A stretch of DNA of 64,000 nucleotides from DATKRB01 sp963794215 (lineage in GTDB: Bacteria > Actinomycetota > Acidimicrobiia > Acidimicrobiales > RAAP-2): contig CAWCCQ010000001.1 of NCBI GenBank assembly GCA_963794215.1, forward strand, positions 992,001 through 1,056,000, read 5' to 3'. This document shows positions 1 through 7,668 of the stretch, piece after piece (position 1 is the first letter of the stretch; each line of letters begins with the position of its first letter). The notes under the pieces are model-generated. The model did not search any database. It was not told where the DNA came from and worked only from the letters and a program-made list of their open reading frames with translations. The position numbers and the translations under genes were made by a program.

Positions 1-617
1 TCGTGGCCCGCCTGTGCCGGAGCGCGGGGTTCCTCGGGGTGCTGGGCCTCGGCGTCATCGTGTCGACCCTCCTGGCCAGCTTCGCCACCTTCGGTCGTCA
101 CAACCTGGCCCTCGGCGTGCTCGGGGTTGTGCTGGCCGTGGTCGTCAATGTGGTCATGTACGCCGCCGGGTTACGTCTGCTGACCCCCAAGGTGATCGAG
201 ACCCGCCGGCTGCTGCCCGGAGCGGGCGTTGGCGGCGTGGGTTGGACAATGCTGCAGGCGATCGGTGGCTACCTCGTCGGTCATCAATTGCGGGGCGCAT
301 CGGCCACCTATGGGACATTCGCCGCCATCCTCGGGCTGTTGTTCTGGGTCTACCTGGGGGCCGAGCTCAGCGTCTACGCAGCCGAGGTCAACGCGGTCTT
401 GGCGCGGCGGCTGTGGCCTCGCGCCCTGGTCCAGCCGCCCCTCACCGAGGCCGACCAGCGATCGCTCACCCTGCACGCCGAGCAGACCCAGGTCCGTGCC
501 GGACAGACCGTCACCTCGACGTTCGACGATCCGCCCATGTCGCAGCACGACTACCTGAACGAGGGCGACGAGCGCCCTCGACCCGACCCCGACGTCAACG
601 AACGGGCTTCGACCTGA
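1..617 (+). CDS. YihY/virulence factor BrkB family membrane protein, C-terminal part
   Basis: The reading frame is open from the left edge, so the gene is cut by the window start and only about 204 residues remain. Hydrophobic segments near residues 10-27 and 35-58, then AAILGLLFWVYLGAELSVYA at about 105-125, match the last helices of the YihY/BrkB family, whose members end with a similar Leu/Trp-rich helix followed by a Gly-Ala-Glu-Leu-type motif. A polar, acidic tail of about 70 residues follows and should be cytoplasmic. Family members are inner-membrane proteins of poorly settled function (once thought to be RNase BN). The GTG at position 3 is probably an internal valine. Recognition rests on the C-terminal pattern only. 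Confidence 0.75.
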   Translation, partial: VARLCRSAGFLGVLGLGVIVSTLLASFATFGRHNLALGVLGVVLAVVVNVVMYAAGLRLLTPKVIETRRLLPGAGVGGVGWTMLQAIGGYLVGHQLRGASATYGTFAAILGLLFWVYLGAELSVYAAEVNAVLARRLWPRALVQPPLTEADQRSLTLHAEQTQVRAGQTVTSTFDDPPMSQHDYLNEGDERPRPDPDVNERAST

Positions 618-711
618 GCCTGCCTTTACGGCCATCGACTCGGCGTCCGATGTTTTGAGGTCGAGCCCGTTGGGGAACCTCCAATCGCAAGTGGACTGGA
701 GGTACTGCACA

Positions 712-1380
712 ATGACCGTGACAACCAGTTACCCGGGTGGCTACGTGCCAGCCCGGCCCCAGGCCGCCTCCCGTGTCGGTCTGGGGCGCATCGGGCTCGG
801 TGGCGTAGGAGTGATCATGATGCTGGCGGCCGCCTGGGGGGCGATCGTGCCGTTCCTCGGCCCCGCGATCGGGTTCAGTGGCGACGGAACCGCCTCGTGG
901 ACCTGGAGCCTGACCCACGCCGTGCTGGGCCTGGTACCGGGCGCGATCGCCTTCGGGATCGGCCTGCTGCTGGTGGTCGAGGCCCCCAGCGTGGTCGTCG
1001 GACGAGGCAGAGCCAGTATCACCACAGCCGGCCTGGTTGCCGTGGCATGCGGCGCTTGGCTCGTGATCGGTCCCCTGGCCTGGGCCGTCATCGACAACAC
1101 CCGGCCCTACTTCGTCGGTGCCGGGCCGTTGCGTGAGCTGGCCTACCAGGTCGGGTACGCCCTAGGACCCGGGATCATCGTGGTGGCGTGCGGGGCCTAC
1201 GCCGTTGGCTGGGCCTCACGGCATCGCGAGGTGGCGCCTGCCATCGACGGTGTCGCTCCGGAGCCCCAACAGGTTGCCGCCCAACCGGTTGCCTCGCCCG
1301 CTCCCCCAGGGACGGTCCCACAACAGACTGTTCCCCAGCCGGCAACGGTGACCGAGCCGCCCCAGCAATTGATGGAGTGA
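712..1380 (+). CDS. Hypothetical four-helix membrane protein
   Basis: I do not recognise the family. The protein is 222 residues from ATG 712, chosen over the upstream TTG 655 because a GGAGG site lies about 10 bases before 712. It has four predicted membrane segments (about residues 25-48, 65-90, 103-125 and 145-165). The C-terminus is a Pro/Gln/Ala-rich tail of about 50 residues that looks disordered. Loops between the first two helices are short and carry no catalytic-looking motif. It lies downstream of the YihY-like gene on the same strand with a 94-base gap, so co-transcription is possible but not shown. Confidence 0.6.
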   Translation: MTVTTSYPGGYVPARPQAASRVGLGRIGLGGVGVIMMLAAAWGAIVPFLGPAIGFSGDGTASWTWSLTHAVLGLVPGAIAFGIGLLLVVEAPSVVVGRGRASITTAGLVAVACGAWLVIGPLAWAVIDNTRPYFVGAGPLRELAYQVGYALGPGIIVVACGAYAVGWASRHREVAPAIDGVAPEPQQVAAQPVASPAPPGTVPQQTVPQPATVTEPPQQLME

Positions 1381-1404
1381 CCCAGCCGGGGACGCTTAGC
1401 GCCG

Positions 1405-1449
1405 TTGACACTGCCCTTGAGGGCGACTGGTAACACTGCCCTCGAGGGC
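1405..1449 (+). promoter_or_regulatory. Pair of near-identical 12-bp palindromes, possible operator region
   Basis: GCCCTTGAGGGC (1413-1424) and the perfect palindrome GCCCTCGAGGGC (1438-1449) lie 25 bp apart and each is preceded by ACACT, so a 17-bp block is repeated. A TTGACA hexamer sits at 1405-1410 just before the first copy, but the matching -10 (TGGTAA, 17 bp downstream) is poor. The arrangement resembles a paired repressor operator upstream of the gene at 1582. It could also be two small hairpins behind the gene ending at 1380. Confidence 0.35.
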
Positions 1450-1581
1450 TTGTGTTCGGACTCGCGGCATAACCCTTTAGCTGAGGTTAATGTAGATAGA
1501 TCCCCTGTCGGACAGCTGACCAGGGGGTCGGGCTCGAGCCTCACCCGAACGCGTACAGACGGGCCCGGGTAGCCTTCGGGG

Positions 1582-2007
1582 GTGCGCCGATGGCTTCGCC
1601 TGGTGGTGCTCCTCGCGGTGGTCGCAGCCGCGTCGGCGTGGGCCAGCGGATGGCAGCGCGATACGTGGGGCGCTCGCCTTGGTACCTTCGGCTGGGGGCT
1701 TGTCGTGCTCGGGCTCGGGTTCGTCTCCCAACGCCGCTCGGCACTGAGCGGGTCGTCGATCGTCGTCCGCCCGACAGCGTGGGCCGCAGCCCAGGACCCG
1801 GCGGTCCGGCGTCGGGGCGCGTCAGTCTGGCTCACGATCTTCGTGGTCGCTGCCGCGTGGGACGTACTCGGGCTCCTCACGCCAGCCGACCAGCACCATC
1901 TCACCCTGAGCGCCATGGCGCTTGCCTACCAGCCTCTTCACGCCCTGTTGTTCGCCTACTGGCTGGCCGCCGGGTTCCTGTTGACCCGCGCCCCTCTGCG
2001 CCGCTAA
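1582..2007 (+). CDS. Hypothetical membrane protein
   Basis: A 141-residue protein starting at GTG 1582 with a G-rich stretch (TTCGGGG) just upstream. Hydrophobic segments appear at about residues 5-22, 35-50, 82-100 and 112-132. The N-terminal segment could be an uncleaved anchor or a signal sequence. The end overlaps the predicted next reading frame by nothing: TAA at 2005-2007 is followed 5 bases later by GTG 2013 of another small membrane protein, so the two are likely translated from one message. No family is recognised and no conserved catalytic residues can be pointed to. Confidence 0.5.
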   Translation: MRRWLRLVVLLAVVAAASAWASGWQRDTWGARLGTFGWGLVVLGLGFVSQRRSALSGSSIVVRPTAWAAAQDPAVRRRGASVWLTIFVVAAAWDVLGLLTPADQHHLTLSAMALAYQPLHALLFAYWLAAGFLLTRAPLRR

Positions 2008-2012
2008 CCGCT

Positions 2013-2279
2013 GTGTGCGTCGCGTTCGCCCTCGGCGTCCAGCTACAGATGGCGTCGCCCCTGCCCGCGGTCGTCGTGGGTTCGAACAAGGCCGTGGGCC
2101 TGGCATTCTGGCTGGTGGTCATCGTCGCGCTCAGCACGCTCGAGTTGCTGGCCCGATGCACCCGGGTGCCCGTCCCCAGCTTCACTGACCTGGTGACGAG
2201 GTATCTGAGCCATCCCGCAGCCCGGGTTGGGGCCATCGCGCTCTGGCTTTTCGCCGGATGGCACCTCTTCTCGCACTGA
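2013..2279 (+). CDS. Small membrane protein resembling DUF6186
   Basis: The GTG at 2013 gives 88 residues; ATG 2049 (76 residues) is an alternative. The protein has a helix (AFWLVVIVALSTLELLAR) followed by a basic/Pro linker and a C-terminal segment ending in ALWLFAGWHLFSH. The order helix - short polar loop - Trp/Gly/His-rich terminal helix resembles the small actinobacterial DUF6186 proteins as I remember them, so this is a tentative family call. Function is unknown. It follows the previous membrane protein by 5 bases. The longer frame opening at 1590 overlaps that gene and was not used as the start. Confidence 0.5.
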   Translation: MCVAFALGVQLQMASPLPAVVVGSNKAVGLAFWLVVIVALSTLELLARCTRVPVPSFTDLVTRYLSHPAARVGAIALWLFAGWHLFSH

Positions 2280-2307
2280 GCCCCCTCGGGGGGCTGGGGT
2301 GATCCCG

Positions 2308-2781
2308 ATGCCGGCCCGCCAGGCCAGACTGGTGGGCATGGGCACCTCGCGCGCTGCGATCTCCGAGATCCTCCTCGTGGTGGCCACGCTGGCCATCGCC
2401 CTGTGGAGCGCGCTCCCCGCGTCTGCGGTGGCAACACCCACCTTGGTGGTCGCCCCGTCCACCGCGCTCCACAACGACAGGGTGGTGAAGGTCATTGGCT
2501 CGGGATTCAAACCCCACGACCACGTGTTCTTGGTGGAGTGCCTCGCCAGCGCGACCGGACAGAGCCAATGCGACATCAACACGGCGACCCCGGCCACGAT
2601 CACCGCCAAGGGCGTACTGCCGCGGACCAAGTTCACGGTGGTGAGCGGCAAGGTCGGCACTGGTCATTGCGGCACAGCTCTCTCGAACCTGAAAGCCTGC
2701 GTGATCAATGCCGGTAACGCCAACGGCGGCGATACCGCTTCGACGCCTATCACCTTCGCCCCACCCAAACGTGCCCGCTGA
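2308..2781 (+). CDS. Secreted neocarzinostatin-family-like protein
   Basis: The protein is 157 residues from ATG 2308 (GGGGTG upstream); ATG 2338 would give 147. A signal peptide is visible (hydrophobic run IILLVVATLAIALW-like at about residues 20-38, then A-S-A-V-A). The mature part begins with TPTLVVAPSTAL, then VIGSGFKPHDHVFLVECL and later CDIN, GHCGTA and ACVINAG. This Ig-like beta-sandwich pattern, with 'G-x-G-F-x-P' and two cysteine pairs, fits the neocarzinostatin/macromomycin apoprotein family, which is widespread in actinobacteria and usually not linked to enediyne binding. There is no enediyne biosynthesis gene nearby, so a chromophore carrier role is unlikely. Confidence 0.6.
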   Translation: MPARQARLVGMGTSRAAISEILLVVATLAIALWSALPASAVATPTLVVAPSTALHNDRVVKVIGSGFKPHDHVFLVECLASATGQSQCDINTATPATITAKGVLPRTKFTVVSGKVGTGHCGTALSNLKACVINAGNANGGDTASTPITFAPPKRAR

Positions 2782-2883
2782 CTGGGTCAATCCCCCGAAG
2801 GGGGACGCGACGCGCCTCTGTTGGTCATGTGCCGTCCCTCGAGCGCCAAGGCCCCGACGACGGGCGCCCCCACGCTGGCTCAC

Positions 2884-3687
2884 TCATCTGATGGCCCAGT
2901 CATAGGAGTACTCGTGGCTCGGGTAGTCACCCGAAGCCACTTCCTGAGCGAAGGTCTGCACCGCGTCGCTGATCTCCTGACGAAGGTTCGCGTAACGCTT
3001 GGCGAACTTCGGTCGGGCGCCGGCGCTCAGGCCGAGCATCTCGGTGCTCACGAGGACCTGGCCATCGCAGTGGCGACCCGCGCCGATGCCGATCGTCGGG
3101 ATCTCGAGGGCGGCCGTCACCCGTTGGGCCGCCTCGGACGGCACGGCCTCGAGAACCAGGGCGCATGCACCGGCCGCCTCGACCTGCTGTGCCTCGTCGA
3201 GCAGGCGCAGCACCGCGTCCTCAGTGCGCGCCTGGACCTTGTACCCACCCATGGCATGGATCGACTGGGGGGTCAGTCCGAGATGCCCCATAACCGGTAT
3301 GCCCTTACTCGTGAGCGCCCTGATCAGTTCGACCTCGGGCCCTTCGAGCTTCACGACCGCCACGCCTCCCTCCTTGACGAGGCGCACGGCGTTCTCGACT
3401 CCCAGGGCAACAGATACCTCGTAGGACCCGAACGGCAGGTCACCGACTACCAGGGCGTCGCGCACCCCGCGCGACACCGCTTGGCTGTGGTGGATCATGG
3501 CGTCCATGGTCACCGGAATGGTGCTGTCATACCCCAGCACGAAGATGCCCAGCGTGTCGCCGATAAAGATGATCGGGATGCCCGCCTCGTCAAAGATCTG
3601 GGCACACTGGTAGTCGTAGCAGGTGAGCATCACGAACCGCTGACCCTCGTCCTTGAAGCGGCGAAGGTCCAGGACCGTCGTAGGCAT
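2884..3687 (-). CDS. panB: 3-methyl-2-oxobutanoate hydroxymethyltransferase
   Basis: PanB transfers a hydroxymethyl group from 5,10-methylene-tetrahydrofolate to 2-oxoisovalerate, giving ketopantoate, the first committed step of pantothenate/CoA synthesis, in the cytosol. The 267-residue length is normal. Family blocks are clear: MLTCYDYQCAQIFDEAGI with the following IGDTLG metal-binding Asp, the TMDAMIHHSQAV segment, KLEGPE, VMGHLGLTPQ, EAVPSEAA with the catalytic Glu, and GIGAGRHCDGQVLV. ATG at 3687 follows a strong AAGGAG. It lies 141 bases downstream of ftsH on the same strand. Rich supply of CoA precursor fits the many acyl-CoA genes in the window, but no other pan gene is here. Confidence 0.95.
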   Translation of the reverse strand: MPTTVLDLRRFKDEGQRFVMLTCYDYQCAQIFDEAGIPIIFIGDTLGIFVLGYDSTIPVTMDAMIHHSQAVSRGVRDALVVGDLPFGSYEVSVALGVENAVRLVKEGGVAVVKLEGPEVELIRALTSKGIPVMGHLGLTPQSIHAMGGYKVQARTEDAVLRLLDEAQQVEAAGACALVLEAVPSEAAQRVTAALEIPTIGIGAGRHCDGQVLVSTEMLGLSAGARPKFAKRYANLRQEISDAVQTFAQEVASGDYPSHEYSYDWAIR

Positions 3688-3828
3688 CGTTGACTCCTTA
3701 TGGTCTCGGGGCGCACGCCTCCAAGCCAGTCATTCCCTGCTGAATCTACCCGAGCGCCGCCTCCCCGTGGAGGTCAGGCGAAGTTGGTCAGGAAGCGGAC
3801 GACTCCCCATCTCGGCGTCCGCTGACCG

Positions 3829-5763
3829 CTACCCGGTGCCCGCCTCCACCGAGTTGGCGCGGTCTGGCGCCACCGTCATGCCGCCGGCGAGCTCGGGACT
3901 AGGTCGTCCTGCCAGCGCGTACACCTGGGCGCCGTCGACGGTCTCCTGCATCAACAGGAGCTCGACCAGCCTGTCGAGGACGTCGCGGTGCTCGTTGAGC
4001 ACGTCCACGGCACGGTTCTCCGCTTCACGGAGCAGCCGCGAGACCTCGGCGTCGATCGCCGCTTGGGTTTGCTCGGCGAACGGCCGGCTCGAGAATGCGC
4101 CACCGCCGTTGCCGAGGTAGACCGAGCCCCCAAGCGGGTAGCCAACGGGCCCGAGCGTGCGCGAGAGGCCGAACTCGCGCACCATCTTGATGGCGAGCTC
4201 GGTCGCCTTGGCCAGGTCGTTCGCTGCGCCGGTCGAACCGTGCCCGAACACCACCAGCTCGCTCGCCCGGCCCCCCAAAAAAACACCCAGCGTGTCGTAG
4301 AGGTAGTCCTCGCCATAGAGATGGCGCTCCACCAAGGGCAGTTGCTCGGTGACTCCCAGCGCCTGTCCCGCCGGCAGGATAGTGACCTTCGCGACCGGAT
4401 CGGCCTTGTCCGAGTACGCAGCGACCAGCGCGTGGCCGGCCTCGTGGACGGCGACCGCCCGCTTCTCTTCGGGGAGGAGCACGTTCGACCCTTCGCGCCG
4501 CCCAAGGATGATGCGGTCACGAGCCTCCTCGAAGTCGGCCGCCGTCAGAACCTCGCGGTTGGCCCGGACGGCTGCGATCGCAGCCTCGTTCACCAAGTTG
4601 GCCAGATCCGCCCCGGAGAAGCCAGGCGTTCCCCGGGCGACCACCTCGAGGTCGACGCTCTCGTCGAGCCGCTTGCCGAGGCAGTGGACCCCCAAGATGG
4701 CGACCCGCTCGGTCAAGGTCGGGAGTGGAATGGTGATCTGGCGGTCGAAGCGGCCCGGCCGTAGCAGCGCCGGGTCGAGAATCTCGGGTCGGTTGGTGGC
4801 CGCCAGGACCACAATCCCCGTCGCCGGATCGAAGCCGTCCATCTCGGCCAGCAGCTGGTTGAGCGTCTGCTCGCGTTCATCGTTGGAGACGACCGCCCCG
4901 GTCCCGGAGCGACGTTGCCCGATCGCGTCGATCTCGTCGACGAAGATGATCGCCGGGGCGCGCTTGCGTGCCTCGTCGAACAGATCCCTCACCCGAGCGG
5001 CTCCTACCCCGACGAACAACTCGACGAAGCTCGATCCGGTCACCGAAAAGAAGGGGACCGACGCCTCACCGGCGACCGCCCGAGCCAGAAGGGTCTTGCC
5101 GGTCCCGGGCGGCCCGACCATCAGGACGCCTCGGGGTGGGGTCGCCCCGACCCGTGCGTAACGCTCGGGTTGCTGGAGGAAGTCGACGACCTCGCGGATC
5201 TCGAGCTTGGCCCCCTCGTAACCGGCCACATCCGCGAACGTCGTCTTCGGACGCTCCGCGTCGAACACCTTTGCCTTCGATCGCCCTACGCCGAGCGCGC
5301 CGCCCAACCGCCCCGCGGCCCCTTTGGACAGTCGCCACCAGACGTACCCCAGGATTAAGAACGGGGCGAGCAGGATCACCCACGAAATCACCTCGGAGCC
5401 GAACGAGGTGCCGGTCGTTTCCGCGGTGATCTGCACCCCAGCGTTCTGAAGCTCGTCGAGGAGGGATTGCCCCGCCTGCGGGGGGATCGCCGTCGTATAG
5501 CTCTTGCCGTCCGACAGGGTCCCCGTCGCGCTGCCGCTGGGCTGGATGGTAACCGTTTTGACCTTGTGAGCAGAGACGTCGTGGAGAAACTGGGTGTAGT
5601 TGAGCGTGACTGGCGCCTGGCTCTGCGTGGTGGGCAGGACGAAGAAGAGCACGAAGAAGACGGCGAGGGCGATGAGCCACAGGAAATGGCGCCACGCGGG
5701 GGGCGGGGGCGCGACCGGGGTGCTCTTGTCGTTGGTCGGCGGAGCGGAGGCCTGCTTAGTCAT
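3829..5763 (-). CDS. ftsH: ATP-dependent zinc metalloprotease FtsH
   Basis: FtsH is a membrane-anchored hexameric AAA+ protease for membrane protein quality control and regulator turnover. The 644-residue protein shows a Pro-rich N-terminus, a first membrane helix (about 25-45), an extracytoplasmic domain (47-122) and a second helix (124-146). The AAA module follows with Walker A GPPGTGKT (217-224), Walker B IIFVDEID (272-279), and arginine-containing LLRPGRFDRQ. The M41 zinc site HEAGH is at 440-444 with the third-ligand region GAANDLAKAT further on. It is slightly shorter than mycobacterial FtsH, ending in a short acidic tail. Upstream there is a 147-base gap to the UBP zinc-finger gene on the same strand. 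Confidence 0.96.
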   Translation of the reverse strand: MTKQASAPPTNDKSTPVAPPPPAWRHFLWLIALAVFFVLFFVLPTTQSQAPVTLNYTQFLHDVSAHKVKTVTIQPSGSATGTLSDGKSYTTAIPPQAGQSLLDELQNAGVQITAETTGTSFGSEVISWVILLAPFLILGYVWWRLSKGAAGRLGGALGVGRSKAKVFDAERPKTTFADVAGYEGAKLEIREVVDFLQQPERYARVGATPPRGVLMVGPPGTGKTLLARAVAGEASVPFFSVTGSSFVELFVGVGAARVRDLFDEARKRAPAIIFVDEIDAIGQRRSGTGAVVSNDEREQTLNQLLAEMDGFDPATGIVVLAATNRPEILDPALLRPGRFDRQITIPLPTLTERVAILGVHCLGKRLDESVDLEVVARGTPGFSGADLANLVNEAAIAAVRANREVLTAADFEEARDRIILGRREGSNVLLPEEKRAVAVHEAGHALVAAYSDKADPVAKVTILPAGQALGVTEQLPLVERHLYGEDYLYDTLGVFLGGRASELVVFGHGSTGAANDLAKATELAIKMVREFGLSRTLGPVGYPLGGSVYLGNGGGAFSSRPFAEQTQAAIDAEVSRLLREAENRAVDVLNEHRDVLDRLVELLLMQETVDGAQVYALAGRPSPELAGGMTVAPDRANSVEAGTG

Positions 5764-5910
5764 CGGCGGTCGTCACCAGCGTAGGTGGTCCGCTCCTCTT
5801 TCGTGACCTCTACCAGGTCTGACTCGTTGCTGCGCGCCCCCCATCCAGTTGACCGCGCCTCTTGAGGCTCTGTCAGTCGGCCCTCGTTGTCGGGCGAAAC
5901 CTTTGCGTGC

Positions 5911-6273
5911 TCAGTGCAGTCGACGTTGCCAGTCGCGCGGCACCCGGCCCGCCGGGCCCGGCACTGGCTGGTCGAGCGGATGATGCCGAGGTGTGGCGAG
6001 CGCGGGACCGTCGCGCATTTCCTCGGCGGCGAAATCCCAAAACCACTCCTCTCCCGGTTCGAAGCTGTGCATGACCGAATGGCCGGTGGCCCGCCAGTGA
6101 GCGGTGGCGTGCTGGCTCGGCGACGAGTCGCAGCAACCGATGTGGCCACACTTGGCACAGCGCCGCAGATGGAGCCACCATCCGTCGCTCGCCAGGCACT
6201 CGACACATCCGGTGCCACTGGGGGGAGCGGTGGGGTCGATCGAGTCGTCAGGCACGTCATCCTCCTCAGTCAC
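5911..6273 (-). CDS. UBP-type zinc finger protein
   Basis: A 120-residue protein starting at GTG 6273. The zinc-binding pattern is visible: C-V-E-C at about 23-26, then RRCAKCGHIGCCDSS (about 37-51), H-A-T-A-H-W-R-A-T-G-H near 55-65. This matches the ZnF-UBP fold first known from ubiquitin proteases. Bacterial stand-alone versions are common in actinobacteria and have no known ubiquitin partner, so function is unknown; a protein-binding role is only a guess. The start GTGA overlaps the stop of the upstream mftD-like gene by 4 bases, so the two are translationally coupled. After the domain comes a Pro-rich tail. Confidence 0.85.
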   Translation of the reverse strand: MTEEDDVPDDSIDPTAPPSGTGCVECLASDGWWLHLRRCAKCGHIGCCDSSPSQHATAHWRATGHSVMHSFEPGEEWFWDFAAEEMRDGPALATPRHHPLDQPVPGPAGRVPRDWQRRLH

Positions 6274-7445
6274 GGGCCGAGCGGGTGAAGCCCGGCGCCA
6301 TGACCACGTCGGCGGCCACGAGAATCCGCCACCGAGTCGCGACCCAGTCCGAGCAGGGTCTCATCGATTCCGGCGCGCAGGATGTCGAGCACGTTCTTCA
6401 CCCCGGCCTCGCCATTGGCCGCCAGACCCCACAGGTACGCCCGCCCGACCATGACGGCCCGGGCCCCCAAGGCCAGGGCCTTGACGACATCACTTCCCCG
6501 CCGGATACCGCCGTCGAGAAGGACCTCTATCTGGCTGCCAACTGCGTCGACGACCGCGGGTAATGCCCGGATCGACCCGGGGGTCCCGTCGAGGTTGTTC
6601 CCGCCATGGTTGGACACCGAGATCGCGGTCGCCCCGATGTCCAGGGCGCGCCGGGCGTCATCAGGTCGTGAGACGCCCTTCACCATGAACGGACCGCCCC
6701 ACTGCTGGCGCAACCACGCGATGTCGTCCCAGGTCGGGGGCGGGGTCTGCATCCACTCACCGTACGCGGCGAAGAAACCCGGCGCCTCTCCATCTGGCAC
6801 GGCGAGATTCGGCGTCGTGAGCTCGGGCAGCTTGCCGCTGCGCACGTAGTCCCACAGCCACCGCGGCCGGACGATGACCTCGGGGGCGAACTTCGCCATG
6901 GTCGCCAGATCGAGTCGCTCGGGGATCGTCGGGCTTCCCCAGTCCCGCCGGGTGGCAAAGGTCCAGTCGAGCGTGACGATCAGCCCTTTCGCGCCGGCCC
7001 GACGGGCCCGCTCGGCGCGCTGCTCGAGGCGATCGCGAGAACCCGACCAGTACATCTGAAAGAACGTCTGGGGGTTGGCGGCGACCACATCCTCGATCGG
7101 CTTGCTAGCGAAGGAGCTCAATCCCATGGCCGTGCCCGCGCCCGCGGCTGCCCGGGCGACGGCCACCTCACCTTCGGGGTGGACTGCCTGCACGCCGGTG
7201 GGCGAGATGAGCACCGGCAACGAGATGTCCTGTCCGAGGACGCTCACGCCTTGGGCGCGCGATGGCGGCAAGTCGGCGATGTGGGGCCTGAAACCCAGCT
7301 CGCTGAACGCAGCCACGTTGTCACTGAGCGTAAGACCTTGCTCGGAGCCGGCCAGGACGGCGTCATAGACCGACCGCGGCAGCCGACGCTTCGCCCGGCG
7401 CTGTGCTTCGGCCACGGTCTCGAACCACTCGTTGGTGCTTGCCAA
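6270..7445 (-). CDS. mftD: MftD-type FMN-dependent alpha-hydroxy-acid dehydrogenase (pre-mycofactocin synthase-like)
   Basis: From TTG 7445 (GAGGAGGGG just upstream) the protein has 391 residues; a longer frame to 7622 was rejected because the N-terminal WFETVAEAQRRAKRRLP is where this family begins. It is an FMN (S)-alpha-hydroxy-acid oxidase fold protein. The blocks ISPTGVQAVHPEGE, GLSSFASKP, KGLIVTLDW, YGEWMQTPPPTWDDI and ISVSNHGGNNLDGTP (active-site His), with LDGGIRRGSDVVKALALGA, agree closely with MftD as I know it. MftD oxidatively deaminates the cyclised MftA peptide to form the redox-active mycofactocin. No mftA, mftB, mftC or mftE is in this window, so the rest of the pathway must be elsewhere, or this is a paralogue. 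A UBP zinc-finger gene is coupled downstream. Confidence 0.82.
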   Translation of the reverse strand: MASTNEWFETVAEAQRRAKRRLPRSVYDAVLAGSEQGLTLSDNVAAFSELGFRPHIADLPPSRAQGVSVLGQDISLPVLISPTGVQAVHPEGEVAVARAAAGAGTAMGLSSFASKPIEDVVAANPQTFFQMYWSGSRDRLEQRAERARRAGAKGLIVTLDWTFATRRDWGSPTIPERLDLATMAKFAPEVIVRPRWLWDYVRSGKLPELTTPNLAVPDGEAPGFFAAYGEWMQTPPPTWDDIAWLRQQWGGPFMVKGVSRPDDARRALDIGATAISVSNHGGNNLDGTPGSIRALPAVVDAVGSQIEVLLDGGIRRGSDVVKALALGARAVMVGRAYLWGLAANGEAGVKNVLDILRAGIDETLLGLGRDSVADSRGRRRGHGAGLHPLGP

Positions 7446-7668
7446 GGTCCCCTCCTCGTCGCCCGAGGGTACCTCGTCAGCAGACCACCACGTCGCTCCT
7501 GGTGAGGGTCTTCGTAGGCAGCTCAGACCGGCCAACGCCGCTCGGAGGCGTGGATGGCGGGAGGCTCTGGGGTGACCCATCGGAGCGACCCGTCGCGGGC
7601 GGCGTCGGGACGGTCCGCGCAACCGTCACGCGACGATCGCCGGACGTTTACCTCGGTGCGATACACCG

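Noticed and set aside
2308..2781. Enediyne carrier protein
   Set aside because: Only the neocarzinostatin-like fold pattern is seen; there are no enediyne biosynthesis genes nearby.
2821..3693. 290-residue plus-strand frame
   Set aside because: It is antisense to panB, which is unmistakable.
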